A stretch of DNA of 64,000 nt from Caulobacter sp. (GCF_017744445.1 NZ_JAGIBH010000002.1:310001-374000); one strand, 5' to 3'. Counted from the first letter of the stretch, positions 51,120-59,678 are shown. Program-made: numbers and translations. The notes: a model not told the origin generated them from the sequence alone.

Positions 51120-52316
51120 CTAAGGCGCCTCCGACTTGGCCGCCCGCGCGCCGAGGACTGTCAGCAGGCCGGCTGACAGGCCCGTGGCCAGGGCCACCGG
51201 AACCAGCGCCCCGACCACCGCGCCGCCCGCCGCGCCCGCGCCGATCAGCTGCGCGGCCGCCAGCGGGCCGAAGATCGAGCCCAGGCGGCTGGCGGCGATG
51301 GCCGCGCCGATCCCGCTGCCGCGCACCGCTTCGGCATAGAGCTGCGGCGCCAGGCTGTAGAGCGTGAACTGCCCGCCCATCAGCAGGAAGCCCGCCACGA
51401 AGGCCAGCAGGGCGATCTCGCCGCCATCGCCCGCCGCCGCCAGACCCAGCAGCGCCAGGGCCAGCCCCGCGAAGGTCCCGACCAGCGGCCAGCGCGGGCC
51501 GATGCGGTCGACCAGCAGGCCCAGCAGCACGCCGCCGGCCGCGCCGCCCAGATTGAACAGCGCCGCCGCCCCGGACGCGGCGCTCTTGGGCAGGCCGCGC
51601 GCGACCAGCAGGGTCGGCAGCCAGTTGAGCAGCAGGTGCAGGATCAGCGCCGTCAGGGCCACGCCCAGCCACAGACTGACCGTGATCGGCAGGCGGCGCG
51701 GCGAGAACAGCGCGGAAAGGGCCGCCCGGCCCTGCCGCTCGATCGCCTGCGGCCGGCCCAGCGGCAAAACCAGATGCAAGAGCGGCGCGGCCAGCAGCGG
51801 GGCGACGCCGCCGACCACGAAGATCATCCGCCAGTCCTCGGCCAACGGCGAGCGCGCCAGGAGGCCCGCGACCGCTCCGCCCAGCGGCAGGCCGGCAGTG
51901 ACCAGGCCCACCGTCACGGTCTTGCGCGCCGGACCGGCCTGCTCCGAGGCCAAGGCGATCAGCATCGGCATGGCCCCGCCAAGGCCCACGCCCGTCAGGA
52001 TGCGCACGACCAGCAGGGCCTCGAAGTCGCGCGCCAGGGGCGTGGCCAGCGAGAAGAGCCCGAAGGCCGCCGCCGAGAACACCAGCACCGGCCGCCGGCC
52101 AATTCGGTCGGCCACGGCGCCGCCGGCCGAGGCCCCCAGCATCAACCCGATCAGGCTGGCGCTGAACGCCCACCCGGCCTGGCCGGGCGTCAGGCCCAGG
52201 GCCGGGACCATGCGCGGCGCGGCCACGCCCATCGACTGGATGTCGAACCCCTCCAGCATGGCGGCGAGGAGGCAGACGGCCAGGATGAGCCAGATGGGCT
52301 TCTTGTCGGTGGCCAT
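51120..52316 (-). CDS. MFS transporter, aromatic acid:H+ symporter-like
   Basis: A 398-residue MFS protein with 12 hydrophobic segments. It resembles the AAHS (PcaK/BenK/MhpT) group: MATDKKPIWLILAVCLLAAM, FDIQSMGVAAPRM in segment 1 (the conserved D of G-F-D), GAVADRIGRRPVLV motif A after segment 2, and GVGLGGAMPMLIALASEQAG in segment 4. The shape is consistent with uptake of an aromatic or organic acid. It starts at ATG 52316 (AGGGGA upstream). It is followed by a 67-residue gene, and a family B repeat precedes it. The substrate is not assigned. Confidence 0.85.
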   Translation of the reverse strand: MATDKKPIWLILAVCLLAAMLEGFDIQSMGVAAPRMVPALGLTPGQAGWAFSASLIGLMLGASAGGAVADRIGRRPVLVFSAAAFGLFSLATPLARDFEALLVVRILTGVGLGGAMPMLIALASEQAGPARKTVTVGLVTAGLPLGGAVAGLLARSPLAEDWRMIFVVGGVAPLLAAPLLHLVLPLGRPQAIERQGRAALSALFSPRRLPITVSLWLGVALTALILHLLLNWLPTLLVARGLPKSAASGAAALFNLGGAAGGVLLGLLVDRIGPRWPLVGTFAGLALALLGLAAAGDGGEIALLAFVAGFLLMGGQFTLYSLAPQLYAEAVRGSGIGAAIAASRLGSIFGPLAAAQLIGAGAAGGAVVGALVPVALATGLSAGLLTVLGARAAKSEAP

Positions 52317-52362
52317 GGTCCCCTCCCCCTGTTGGGGCGAACACTAAGCCATCAAAAAATCC

Positions 52363-52478
52363 CCGTCATTCCCGCCCTTGTGGCGGGAACCCCTGGTTCA
52401 GCTGACACGTGAGACGCAAACGGCCCTCCGCACCTGCGGCGGATAGAGGGGTTCCCGCCACAAGGGCGGGAATGACGG
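52363..52478. repeat. Palindromic intergenic repeat, family B copy 4
   Basis: 116-bp element with the same inverted ends as at 35729 (CCGTCATTCCCGCCC / its complement) and nearly the same centre (GGTTCAGCTGACACGTGAG, CCTCCGCACCTGCGGCGGA). It lies between the MFS gene start and the aroG stop. Confidence 0.9.
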
Positions 52479-52487
52479 TGGTGGGGT

Positions 52488-53582
52488 TTAGGCGCGGGCG
52501 CTACGCCCCGCCCGCACCGCCGCCGCCAGGTCGTCCAGCACCTTCACCGAGGTCTCCCAATCGATGCAGGCGTCGGTGACCGACTGGCCGTAGGTCAGGG
52601 GCTGGCCGGGGACGATATCCTGGCGGCCGGCGACCAGGTTGCTCTCGATCATCACGCCCATGACCGGCGAAGACCCCGTGGCCACCTGGGCGCAGATGTC
52701 GGCGGCCACGGCCGGCTGGTTCTCGTGGTTCTTGCCGCTGTTGGCGTGGCTGACATCGACCATGATCCGGGCCGGCATGCCCGCCTTGGCCACGGCTTCG
52801 GCGGCGGCGGCCACGCTGGCGGCGTCGTAGTTGGGCGTCTTGCCGCCGCGCAGCACCACGTGGCAGTCGGCATTGCCCGTCGTGGTGGCGATGGCGGCGC
52901 GGCCTTCCTTGGTCACGGCCAGGAAATGGTGCGGCTGGCTGGCGGCCATCACCGCGTCCACCGCCACCTTCACGTCGCCATTGGTGCCGTTCTTGAAGCC
53001 CACCGGGCACGACAGGCCGGACGCCATCTCGCGGTGGATCTGGCTCTCGGTGGTGCGGGCCCCGATCGCGCCCCAGGCCACCAGGTCGGCGATGTACTGC
53101 GGGGTGGTGACGTCCAGGAACTCGCAGGCGGCCGGCAGGCCTTGCGCGCAGACGTCCAGCAGCACGCGGCGCGCCAGGCGCAGGCCCTCATTGATGTGGA
53201 AGCCGCCGTCCAGGCCGGGGTCGTTGATCAGGCCCTTCCAGCCCACCGTCGTGCGCGGCTTCTCGAAATAAACCCGCATGACGATCTCCAGATCGCCGGC
53301 GTGGCGCTCGCGCTCCACCGCCAGGCGGCGGGCATATTCGAGGGCGGCCTTGGGATCGTGGATCGAGCAGGGGCCGATCACCACCACCAGGCGGTCGTCG
53401 CGCCCGTTCAGGATCTCGTGCACGGCCCGGCGGCCGGCGCCCACGACCTCGGCCACCTGCGAGGTGGCGGGGGCCTCGCCGATCACCTGGGCGGGCGGGC
53501 TCAGGGTCTGCAGGCGCGAGATCCGCAGGTCATCGGTCGGGATGGGCAGCGAGACAAGATTGGCGGCGGTCGAGGAAGGCAT
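52488..53582 (-). CDS. aroG: 3-deoxy-7-phosphoheptulonate synthase (class I)
   Basis: Condenses phosphoenolpyruvate and erythrose-4-phosphate to DAHP, the first step of aromatic amino acid synthesis. It has 364 residues from ATG 53582, with GGAG six bases upstream. Class I AroFGH motifs are VVVIGPCSIHDPKAALEYAR, VMRVYFEKPRTTVGWKGLINDP, GLRLARRVLLD, GARTTESQIHREMASGLSCPVGFKNGTNGD, VVLRGGKTPNYD and DVSHANSGKNHENQ (metal site). It is regulated by a leader-peptide attenuator at 53625-53770, containing aromatic codons, and probably also by feedback inhibition. The promoter was not located with confidence. Confidence 0.95.
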   Translation of the reverse strand: MPSSTAANLVSLPIPTDDLRISRLQTLSPPAQVIGEAPATSQVAEVVGAGRRAVHEILNGRDDRLVVVIGPCSIHDPKAALEYARRLAVERERHAGDLEIVMRVYFEKPRTTVGWKGLINDPGLDGGFHINEGLRLARRVLLDVCAQGLPAACEFLDVTTPQYIADLVAWGAIGARTTESQIHREMASGLSCPVGFKNGTNGDVKVAVDAVMAASQPHHFLAVTKEGRAAIATTTGNADCHVVLRGGKTPNYDAASVAAAAEAVAKAGMPARIMVDVSHANSGKNHENQPAVAADICAQVATGSSPVMGVMIESNLVAGRQDIVPGQPLTYGQSVTDACIDWETSVKVLDDLAAAVRAGRSARA

Positions 53583-53624
53583 GGCGTACTCCGGAAAATC
53601 GTTTGAAGAGGTCCGGCGGCCATT

Positions 53625-53654
53625 AAAAAAGCCGCCCGGGGAACCCCTGGCGGC
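53625..53654 (-). terminator. Attenuator terminator upstream of aroG
   Basis: On the minus strand GCCGCC-A-GGGG-UU-CCCC-G-GGCGGC followed by six T's (53630-53625), 42 bp before the aroG ATG. Its 5' arm CGCCAGGGG (53652-53644) can instead pair with CCTCTGGCG at 53717-53709. Confidence 0.88.
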
Positions 53655-53717
53655 TGGTGAAGATGTTTGTGGTCCTGGTTGATCTCAGGCCAAACGATCC
53701 CCTCCCGGCGCCAGAGG
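53644..53717 (-). promoter_or_regulatory. Antiterminator pairing of the aroG attenuator
   Basis: CCTCTGGCG (53717-53709, codons 18-20 of the leader peptide) pairs with CGCCAGGGG (53652-53644) over 9 bp with one G-U. This occupies the 5' arm of the terminator. The aromatic codons lie just upstream, so a ribosome stalled on them leaves this segment free, as in trp and phe attenuators. A GCCGCCAG at codons 4-6 can pair with CTGGC within the same segment when the ribosome has moved on. Confidence 0.7.
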
Positions 53718-53768
53718 CGTCGGATAGCTAAAATACCAAAACAGCTGTTGGCTGGCGGCGAGGGTCAT
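53685..53768 (-). CDS. Aromatic leader peptide of aroG
   Basis: A 27-codon open frame on the minus strand (ATG 53768 to TGA 53685) whose product begins MTLAASQQLFWYFSYPTPLA. Codons 10-15 are Phe-Trp-Tyr-Phe-Ser-Tyr, so five of six consecutive codons are aromatic and all three aromatic residues occur, matching the three end products of the pathway that aroG starts. It lies 102 bp upstream of the aroG start, directly before the terminator/antiterminator hairpins. The ribosome binding site is weak. It starts 71 bp after the stop of the TonB receptor upstream. Confidence 0.85.
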   Translation of the reverse strand: MTLAASQQLFWYFSYPTPLAPGGDRLA

Positions 53769-53839
53769 CGCCAAGCAACCTAGAGCCAAGTTTTCCAGGA
53801 GTCGAGAGGGCGAGGCCGCAAGCGACCCCGCCCCCGCTG

Positions 53840-56818
53840 TTAGAACTTCGCGTCGAGCTTCAAGAAGAAGTAGCGGCCGATCGCGTCGTAATAGGCCGGA
53901 CCGATGTTGCGGCCGTCGCCCGCGCCGTGCGGCGAGATCGCCGTGTCCTGGATCGCCGGCGGCACGCCGTAGTCGTCCAGGTTCTTGACGCCCAGGCCGA
54001 CGTCCAGGTTCTCGCGCACGTGCCAGGTGATGTTGACGTCCTTGTAGAGGAAGGCCTTCACGTCCGGGAACTCGTTGTACTCGTCGGTCGAATTGACCGC
54101 GTACTTGCTCTTGCTGACGAAGCGGTTGTTCATCCCGACGGTGAACTTGCCGACCTCGTAGCTGGTGGTCAGGGTCGCGCGGTAGCGCGGGTAGTTCCAC
54201 TGGCCGGCGTTGTCGATGCCGGCCTTGCCCTTTTCCGAGATGGTCGTCTGTTCCAGCAGCTTGGTGGCCGACAGGTTCAGGCGCAGCATGCCCGGACCGA
54301 CTTCGTGGCGATAGCGCGCCGACAGGTCGATGCCGCGCACGCGCTGGCCGGCCAGGTTGGCGAACTGGGTGCGGACTTCCTTGACCGAGCCCTCGATCAG
54401 CGTGCCGTCGGTGTCGCGCGTCCCGGCCGGGTTGCGGATCACGTACTTGCAGTAGGCCATGTCCGGACCGCCGGCGGCGTCCACGCAGTTGTTCATCAGC
54501 GTGGTGTAGGCCAGCGAGGTGATGACGTTGTCGACCTTGATATCCCAGTAGTCGACGGTCATGTCGAAGTTGCGCAGCCAGCGCGGCTGGAACACGACGC
54601 CGTAGGTCAGCGAGTTCGAGGTCTCCGGCTCCAGGTCCGGATTGCCGCCGCTATAGACGATCGGCACGTTCAGGTTCGGATATGGCACCGGGAACTTCAC
54701 GCCCGGCAGGGTGGCGGCGCAGTTGGCGGCGCGGTTGGGCTTCAGCGTGATGTAGGCGCTGGAGCACGGGTCATCGATCTTGCCGTAGCTGGAGAAGCTG
54801 ATCGGCGTGTACAGCTCGCCGAAATTGGGCACGCGGATCGAGTGCGACTTGGTCCCGCGGAAGGTCAGGTCGCGCACCGGCGACCAGGTCAGGCCGCCCT
54901 TCCAGGTGTCGGTGGCGTCGTTGTCGCTGTAGTCCGAGTAGCGATAGGCGCCTTCCACCTGCAGGCGGTGGGCGAACGGCAGGTCGGCCAGCACCGGCAC
55001 GACCACTTCGGCGAAGGCTTCCGCCGTCTTGCGCTGCTGGTGGAAGTCGGGGTGCAGGGCGAAATCGTTGCCCGGCGTGAAGACGATGGTCGACAGCTTG
55101 GCGGTGTCCGGATCGTCCCAGGTGTTCAGCTTTTCCTGGCGCCACTCGACGCCGACCGAGGCCTTCACCGCGCCGGCGGGCAGGTTGAACAGCTCGCCGT
55201 CGACACTGGCGCCGATGTTCAGCATCGAATTGCGCGTCTTCTCGAAGCGATCGAACATCAGATAGTCGATCACGTCCTGCGGCAGCTTCTCGGTGGTGAA
55301 GAAGTCCAGCGGCTTGCAGCCGGCGGCGCGGGCGCTGGCGTCACGGCAGACGATATTGCCGCTGGCGTCCTTGATGCTGTCGCGCGCGAACAGCCACTGG
55401 TCGCGGCCGACCATGTTGGTGGTGGTCCAGTCGTCATCGACCTGGCCGTAGCGGACGAAGGCGTTCCAGCTGAGCTTGCTGGTCAGCTTGCCCGTGACCT
55501 CCGACCCCAGCAGGAAGTTGCGGCGATCGTGGTGCTCCATCGTCTGGGGCAGGTTGTTGTAGCTGCGGTCCAGGCCGAGCGACGTCAGGCCGTTGGCCAG
55601 CATGTAGTCGCGCATGGCGGCCGGCAGGAACGGATTGGTCAGGGTGGCGATCTCGCCGGTGTTGGCGACGCCGTTATTGCCCCACCAGATCTTGCCGGTG
55701 CGCGCGTCGGTCCGGTACTCGGGGAACTCGCCGGCGCCGCGCGTGGTGCTGCGCGTGAAGCTGACCGTGCCGTTCCATTCCAGGTCGTCGCTGAACGCAT
55801 AGTTGACGTTCGAATAGACCGACTGGCGGTTGGAGCCGTTGCGGATGAAGTGGTTCTCGTTGCCGTTCAGGCCGGGACCGCCGTTCTGGCCGCCGGTCTC
55901 GCCGTTGGTGACGATGCCGTAGCTGCTCTGCGGCACGGCCACGACCTTGCCGTCGACATACTGATACCACTGGCCGTTGTTGTTCCCGCACGGGTTCTTG
56001 CCGCCGTACATGCACCAGGTCGGCACGATCGAGCGGTACATGACACGATAGTCGCGATAGAGCAGCCGGTCGGGAATGCCGTCGTTCGGACCCGTATTGG
56101 CCGGGTTGGCGCTGTAGACGTCGCGGTTGATCCAGCGCTCGGTGCTGCGCAGCTTGTCGGTGGTCGAGACGTTGCCGCCCACCACGACATGGCCCTTGCC
56201 CTGCGCGAAGTCGAAGCCGGTGGCCAGGGTGGCGTCCGACTGGCGCGCGTCGGTATGCGACGAGATCCCGGTCGTGGCGCTGAAGTGGATCCCCTTCATC
56301 TGCTTCTTCATCACCACGTTGACCGCGCCGGTCACCGCGTCGGCGCCGTAGACGGCCGCCGCCCCGCCCGTGACCACTTCGAAGCGGTCGATCAGGGCCG
56401 TCGGGATGGTGTTGACGTCGACCGCCGAGGTGCGCGCGCCGCCCGACACCCAGCGATGGCCGTCGACCAGCACCAGCGAGCGGTTGTTGCCCATGTTGCG
56501 CAGATTGATGTTGGCGACGCCGGCGTCGTACTCCTGGCCCAGCGAGCTGGCCTCGCCCAGGCCCGGGCCCATGGCCGGGTTCTGCATCAGGGCGTCATAG
56601 ACGGTGACGCGGGCGAATTCCTTGGCCTGCTCCATGGTCGTCACCGAGATCGGCATGGCCGACTCCAGCTCAGGACGGGCGATGCGCGAGCCGGTGACGA
56701 CGACGCTCTCGACCGAGGTGTCGTCCGGGGCGGCGCTCGCCTGTTGCGCCATCGCGGTCGGCGCAATCCAAAGCGGTGCGATGAAGGCGCTGGCCAGCGC
56801 CAATTTCCTGATGGTCAC
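53840..56818 (-). CDS. TonB-dependent receptor (large)
   Basis: Outer membrane active transporter of 992 residues. The start is GTG 56818 (VTIRKLALASAFIAPLWIAP) with GAGGGG six bases upstream. The signal peptide ends in AMAQ; the TonB-box region is ESVVVTGSRIARPEL; the plug ends IDRFEVVTGGAAAVYGADAVTGAVNVV; the barrel ends with FFLKLDAKF (terminal Phe). It belongs to the Caulobacter group of long (about 1000-residue) receptors. No import or hydrolase gene is next to it, so the ligand is unknown. The upstream gap (56819-57160) has direct repeats that may be operators. Confidence 0.92.
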   Translation of the reverse strand: MTIRKLALASAFIAPLWIAPTAMAQQASAAPDDTSVESVVVTGSRIARPELESAMPISVTTMEQAKEFARVTVYDALMQNPAMGPGLGEASSLGQEYDAGVANINLRNMGNNRSLVLVDGHRWVSGGARTSAVDVNTIPTALIDRFEVVTGGAAAVYGADAVTGAVNVVMKKQMKGIHFSATTGISSHTDARQSDATLATGFDFAQGKGHVVVGGNVSTTDKLRSTERWINRDVYSANPANTGPNDGIPDRLLYRDYRVMYRSIVPTWCMYGGKNPCGNNNGQWYQYVDGKVVAVPQSSYGIVTNGETGGQNGGPGLNGNENHFIRNGSNRQSVYSNVNYAFSDDLEWNGTVSFTRSTTRGAGEFPEYRTDARTGKIWWGNNGVANTGEIATLTNPFLPAAMRDYMLANGLTSLGLDRSYNNLPQTMEHHDRRNFLLGSEVTGKLTSKLSWNAFVRYGQVDDDWTTTNMVGRDQWLFARDSIKDASGNIVCRDASARAAGCKPLDFFTTEKLPQDVIDYLMFDRFEKTRNSMLNIGASVDGELFNLPAGAVKASVGVEWRQEKLNTWDDPDTAKLSTIVFTPGNDFALHPDFHQQRKTAEAFAEVVVPVLADLPFAHRLQVEGAYRYSDYSDNDATDTWKGGLTWSPVRDLTFRGTKSHSIRVPNFGELYTPISFSSYGKIDDPCSSAYITLKPNRAANCAATLPGVKFPVPYPNLNVPIVYSGGNPDLEPETSNSLTYGVVFQPRWLRNFDMTVDYWDIKVDNVITSLAYTTLMNNCVDAAGGPDMAYCKYVIRNPAGTRDTDGTLIEGSVKEVRTQFANLAGQRVRGIDLSARYRHEVGPGMLRLNLSATKLLEQTTISEKGKAGIDNAGQWNYPRYRATLTTSYEVGKFTVGMNNRFVSKSKYAVNSTDEYNEFPDVKAFLYKDVNITWHVRENLDVGLGVKNLDDYGVPPAIQDTAISPHGAGDGRNIGPAYYDAIGRYFFLKLDAKF

Positions 56819-57160
56819 GATAATCCCCCTCACTATCCGCGTCGGATAGGAAACACTTCGCGGCATCTCCCTCCGGATGCCGCGTGAGGCGGGGCGATAT
56901 CGTCGCGACTCTCGATTTTCTTGTCGGATATATGAAAGAACAGCGACAGCGCGATAAGCGGTTTTTTACTTCAAAAACCTGTAGCGGTTTTTCGCTCGTC
57001 GCGACTCTTATATCTCTATGCCTCTTTCCAACTGAGCCGAAACAGCGCTCAAAGTCGCGCCCGGATCCGAAATGTGCCTAAGCGCGGCTTTACCAAAAAC
57101 TCAACTTCGGCTGGCATCTTCCCGCTCACGCCCACTGTGGGGCGATAGGGGGATTTGAAC
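56819..57160. other. Low-G+C promoter region with direct repeats between TonB receptor and small gene
   Basis: A divergent intergenic stretch richer in A+T than its neighbours. CGTCGCGACTCT occurs twice (56901-56912 and 56997-57008). AGCGGTTTTT occurs twice (56957-56966 and 56983-56992). TTATAT-like sequences lie near 57007. No coding frame. It probably carries the promoters of both genes and sites for an unidentified regulator. Confidence 0.5.
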
Positions 57161-57388
57161 ATGCCGAAGAGAACCCTGGCCGACCTGGTCCTGATCGCCA
57201 CGTATGGCGGCGGCTTCGACCTCAGCGCCAACGACTACACCTACGAAGAGCTGGTGAAGGCCGCCGACGCGCTGTGCAACGGCGCTTCGATGCGCGTCTT
57301 CCACACCGACGGCCTGACCACCGAGCAGCTGAGCATCATCGCCCAGCACGGCGGCCCGGGCGGCGTCCAGTTCGTGTTCGTGGCCTAA
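57161..57388 (+). CDS. Small conserved-looking hypothetical protein
   Basis: A 75-residue protein from ATG 57161 (AGGGGG upstream): MPKRTLADLVLIATYGGGFD, then EELVKAADALCNGASMRVFH and IIAQHGGPGGVQFVFVA. It is soluble, with alternating hydrophobic residues typical of a small alpha/beta fold. It shares its promoter region with the TonB receptor on the other strand. I do not recognise a family and have no partner suggestion. Confidence 0.65.
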   Translation: MPKRTLADLVLIATYGGGFDLSANDYTYEELVKAADALCNGASMRVFHTDGLTTEQLSIIAQHGGPGGVQFVFVA

Positions 57389-57404
57389 ATCACACCTAGC
57401 CCCG

Positions 57405-57704
57405 TTATAGGCGCCCGCGCCGGCCGCCCTTGAGGCGGTCCAGGGCGCGGGGCTTATGCGGCGGCGGTTCCGGCGTCTCGGCGAAAGCCGGGAGCGGGCC
57501 CGCCGCCGGCTTCCTGGCCGGGACCATCGCCGCGATCTTGCGGGCGGTGGCGGCCATGACGCCGCAAACCCTGGCCTTTTCACGGGCCTTGCGGATCAGG
57601 ACGGGGTCGTCGCTGGCCTCGATCGAGGCCCAGACGGCGTCCAGCATCGCCATCAGCTTGGCTTGGGTGTCTTCGCACCAGGTTTCCGCGGAGGTCTTTG
57701 TCAT
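57405..57704 (-). CDS. Small helical hypothetical protein
   Basis: A 99-residue protein: MTKTSAETWCEDTQAKLMAM, then VWASIEASDDPVLIRKAREKARVCGVMAATARKIAAM, which looks like two or three helices with a positively charged surface. A Pro-rich and basic tail follows (PEPPPHKPRALDRLKGGRRGRL). It could be a DNA- or RNA-binding small protein, but no known HTH is evident. It converges on the 75-residue gene (17 bp apart). Confidence 0.65.
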   Translation of the reverse strand: MTKTSAETWCEDTQAKLMAMLDAVWASIEASDDPVLIRKAREKARVCGVMAATARKIAAMVPARKPAAGPLPAFAETPEPPPHKPRALDRLKGGRRGRL

Positions 57705-57810
57705 GCCCTCAGCTTGCGGCCGCCCGGCGCGGCGGGGATAAGAAACGTGCGTTTTCCTATAAGGCTTTGAATTATTTCAGGGTGAGGCAGAAAAGTACGG
57801 GGATTGAGAG

Positions 57811-57927
57811 ATCCTCCCCCGCGATGCAGGGGAGGTGGCCCAGAGGGCCGGAGAGGGCTAGCTCGGCTTAGGCAGCACTGGCCCCCTCAGTCGCTCCGCG
57901 ACAGCTCCCCCGCATCGCGGGGGAGCA
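57811..57927. repeat. Palindromic intergenic repeat, family C (full)
   Basis: Starts ATCCTCCCCCGCGATGCAGGGG and ends CTCCCCCGCATCGCGGGGGA; the outer arms pair and each also forms a hairpin. The length is about 117 bp. It shares its arm with 4770-4792 and with the middle of the 34394-34529 element. The rest of the 57705-58028 gap shows no recognisable element apart from this. Confidence 0.7.
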
Positions 57928-58028
57928 TCTCCACCTCGCACCCTGTGGATAACTTTCCGCAATAACGAGATTGTCGCGTATCGAAATCCAAAGCACAGTC
58001 TCCCCAACAAATGTTCGGGGAGTTGGCC

Positions 58029-59507
58029 ATGGGTGTCGGGGGTAAGGTCGCGCTGACGGCCGTGGGTCTGGTTCTGGCCGTGACGGCCGTGGTCGCCGTG
58101 CGCACCGCCACGTTCAAGGCCCCCGCCGTGGTCGATCCGGCCAGCGTCAAGCTGGCCTCGGCGCGTCCCGTCGATGTGAACAAGGCCGCCGGCCACCTCG
58201 CCGAAGCGGTGCGCTTCCAGACCATCAGCCACCAGGACCGCGCCGACGACCAGCCGGCCGAGTGGGACAAGCTGCACGCCTGGCTGCAGGCGACCTACCC
58301 TCTGGCCCACAAGGTCATGACCCGCGAGGTCGTGGCCGACCACACCCTGGTCTACACCTGGACCGGCTCCAACCCCGCCCTGCCCCCGATCGTGCTGATG
58401 GCCCACCAGGACGTGGTGCCGGTCACCCCAGGCAGCGAAGGCCAATGGAGCCACCCGCCGTTCGACGGCGTCATCGCCGACGGCGCGGTCTGGGGCCGGG
58501 GCGCGATCGACGACAAGGGCTCGCTGGTCACCCTGTTCGAGGCGCTGGAAGGCGTGGCGGCCAGCGGCTTCAAGCCGGTGCGCACCGTGATCATCGTCAG
58601 CGGCCATGACGAGGAGGTGCGCGGCGTGGGCGCCCGCGCCGCCGCGGCCCTCTTGAGGTCGCGCAACATCAAGGCCCAGTTCGTGCTGGACGAAGGCATG
58701 GCCGTGGTCGCCGACCATCCCGTCACGGGTAAGCCCGCCGCCATCATCGGCACGGCCGAGAAGGGCTACGCGACCCTGAAGGTCACCGCCCCGGCCGTGG
58801 GCGGCCACAGCTCGGCCCCGCCGGCCGACGGCGGCGGCGTGGTCGCCCTGTCCAAGGCGGTGGCGGCGATCAACGACCACCAATTCCCAATGAAGTTCCA
58901 GGGCCCTGGCGCCGACATGCTGGGCGCCATCGCCCCGCACGCCAAGCCCGAGGTGAAGATCTTCGCCGCCAACACCTGGCTGTTCTCGCCGCTCTTGGTG
59001 AAGGTCACGGCCAAGACCCCGGCGGGGGCGGCCATGCTGCACACCACCATCGCGCCGACCATGATCAAAGGATCTCCAAAGGAGAACGTCCTGCCGCAGG
59101 ACGCCACCGCCTGGATCAACTACCGCATCGCGCCCGGCGACAGCTCGGCCACGGTGATGGCGCGGGCCAAGGACGCGGTGGGCAAGCTGCCGGTCCAGCT
59201 GGCCTGGAGCAAGACGCCGGACGAGCCCTCGGCCGTCTCGTCGACCAGCTCGGACGCCTGGAAGACCCTCGCGGTCCTGGCGGGCGACGAGAGCCGCGCC
59301 CCCGTCGTGCCGGGCCTGGTCACCGCCGGCACCGACAGCCGCTACATGGGCGGGGTCGCCAGCGACGTGTACCGCTTCCAGCCGCTGGTGCTGAAGGTCG
59401 AGGAAACCAAGATCATCCACGGCACCGACGAGCACATCAGTCTGGACAATGTCGAGCGAATGGTGCGCTTCTATCAGCGCCTGGTGGAGACCGCCGCGTC
59501 GCGGTGA
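58029..59507 (+). CDS. M20-family peptidase/carboxypeptidase
   Basis: A 492-residue zinc metallohydrolase of the M20 family, closest in layout to PM20D1/carboxypeptidase S. It starts at ATG 58029 (MGVGGKVALTAVGLVLAVTA) with GGGGAG seven bases upstream. An N-terminal membrane anchor or signal is followed by metal-site motifs IVLMAHQDVVPVTP (first His/Asp), WGRGAIDDKGSL (bridging Asp), IIVSGHDEEVRG (Glu pair) and FVLDEG. A dimerisation domain carries VTAPAVGGHSSAPPADGGG, and the last His is in IIHGTDEHISLDN. It removes amino acids from N-acyl peptides or similar substrates. No operon partner is evident. Confidence 0.9.
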   Translation: MGVGGKVALTAVGLVLAVTAVVAVRTATFKAPAVVDPASVKLASARPVDVNKAAGHLAEAVRFQTISHQDRADDQPAEWDKLHAWLQATYPLAHKVMTREVVADHTLVYTWTGSNPALPPIVLMAHQDVVPVTPGSEGQWSHPPFDGVIADGAVWGRGAIDDKGSLVTLFEALEGVAASGFKPVRTVIIVSGHDEEVRGVGARAAAALLRSRNIKAQFVLDEGMAVVADHPVTGKPAAIIGTAEKGYATLKVTAPAVGGHSSAPPADGGGVVALSKAVAAINDHQFPMKFQGPGADMLGAIAPHAKPEVKIFAANTWLFSPLLVKVTAKTPAGAAMLHTTIAPTMIKGSPKENVLPQDATAWINYRIAPGDSSATVMARAKDAVGKLPVQLAWSKTPDEPSAVSSTSSDAWKTLAVLAGDESRAPVVPGLVTAGTDSRYMGGVASDVYRFQPLVLKVEETKIIHGTDEHISLDNVERMVRFYQRLVETAASR

Positions 59508-59617
59508 CGTCTTCCTCAGGAAGGGGCGTGTTCGGGGGAACACGGTCGGGGGACTTGGCGGAGGTAATCCGCCCACAACTTTGGCTGTCGATTTCTCGAG
59601 CCTGAATACGGCTGTCG

Positions 59618-59629
59618 CACACGCGTGTG
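59618..59629. promoter_or_regulatory. Perfect 12-bp palindrome upstream of Rieske oxygenase gene
   Basis: CACACGCGTGTG lies 50-61 bp before the ATG at 59679, a position suited to an operator. A 7-bp inverted repeat CGTGTTC-GGGG-GAACACG lies upstream at 59527-59544, just after the M20 stop. Confidence 0.4.
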
Positions 59630-59678
59630 ACACTGCGCCTCACGTTACAGCGTTATCCCAACCGCTAAGAAGCGCACC

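Noticed and set aside
53927..56887. 986-residue plus-strand frame over the large TonB receptor
   Set aside because: Antisense; composition is Val/Ala/Arg-rich and the receptor on the minus strand has plug, barrel and terminal Phe.
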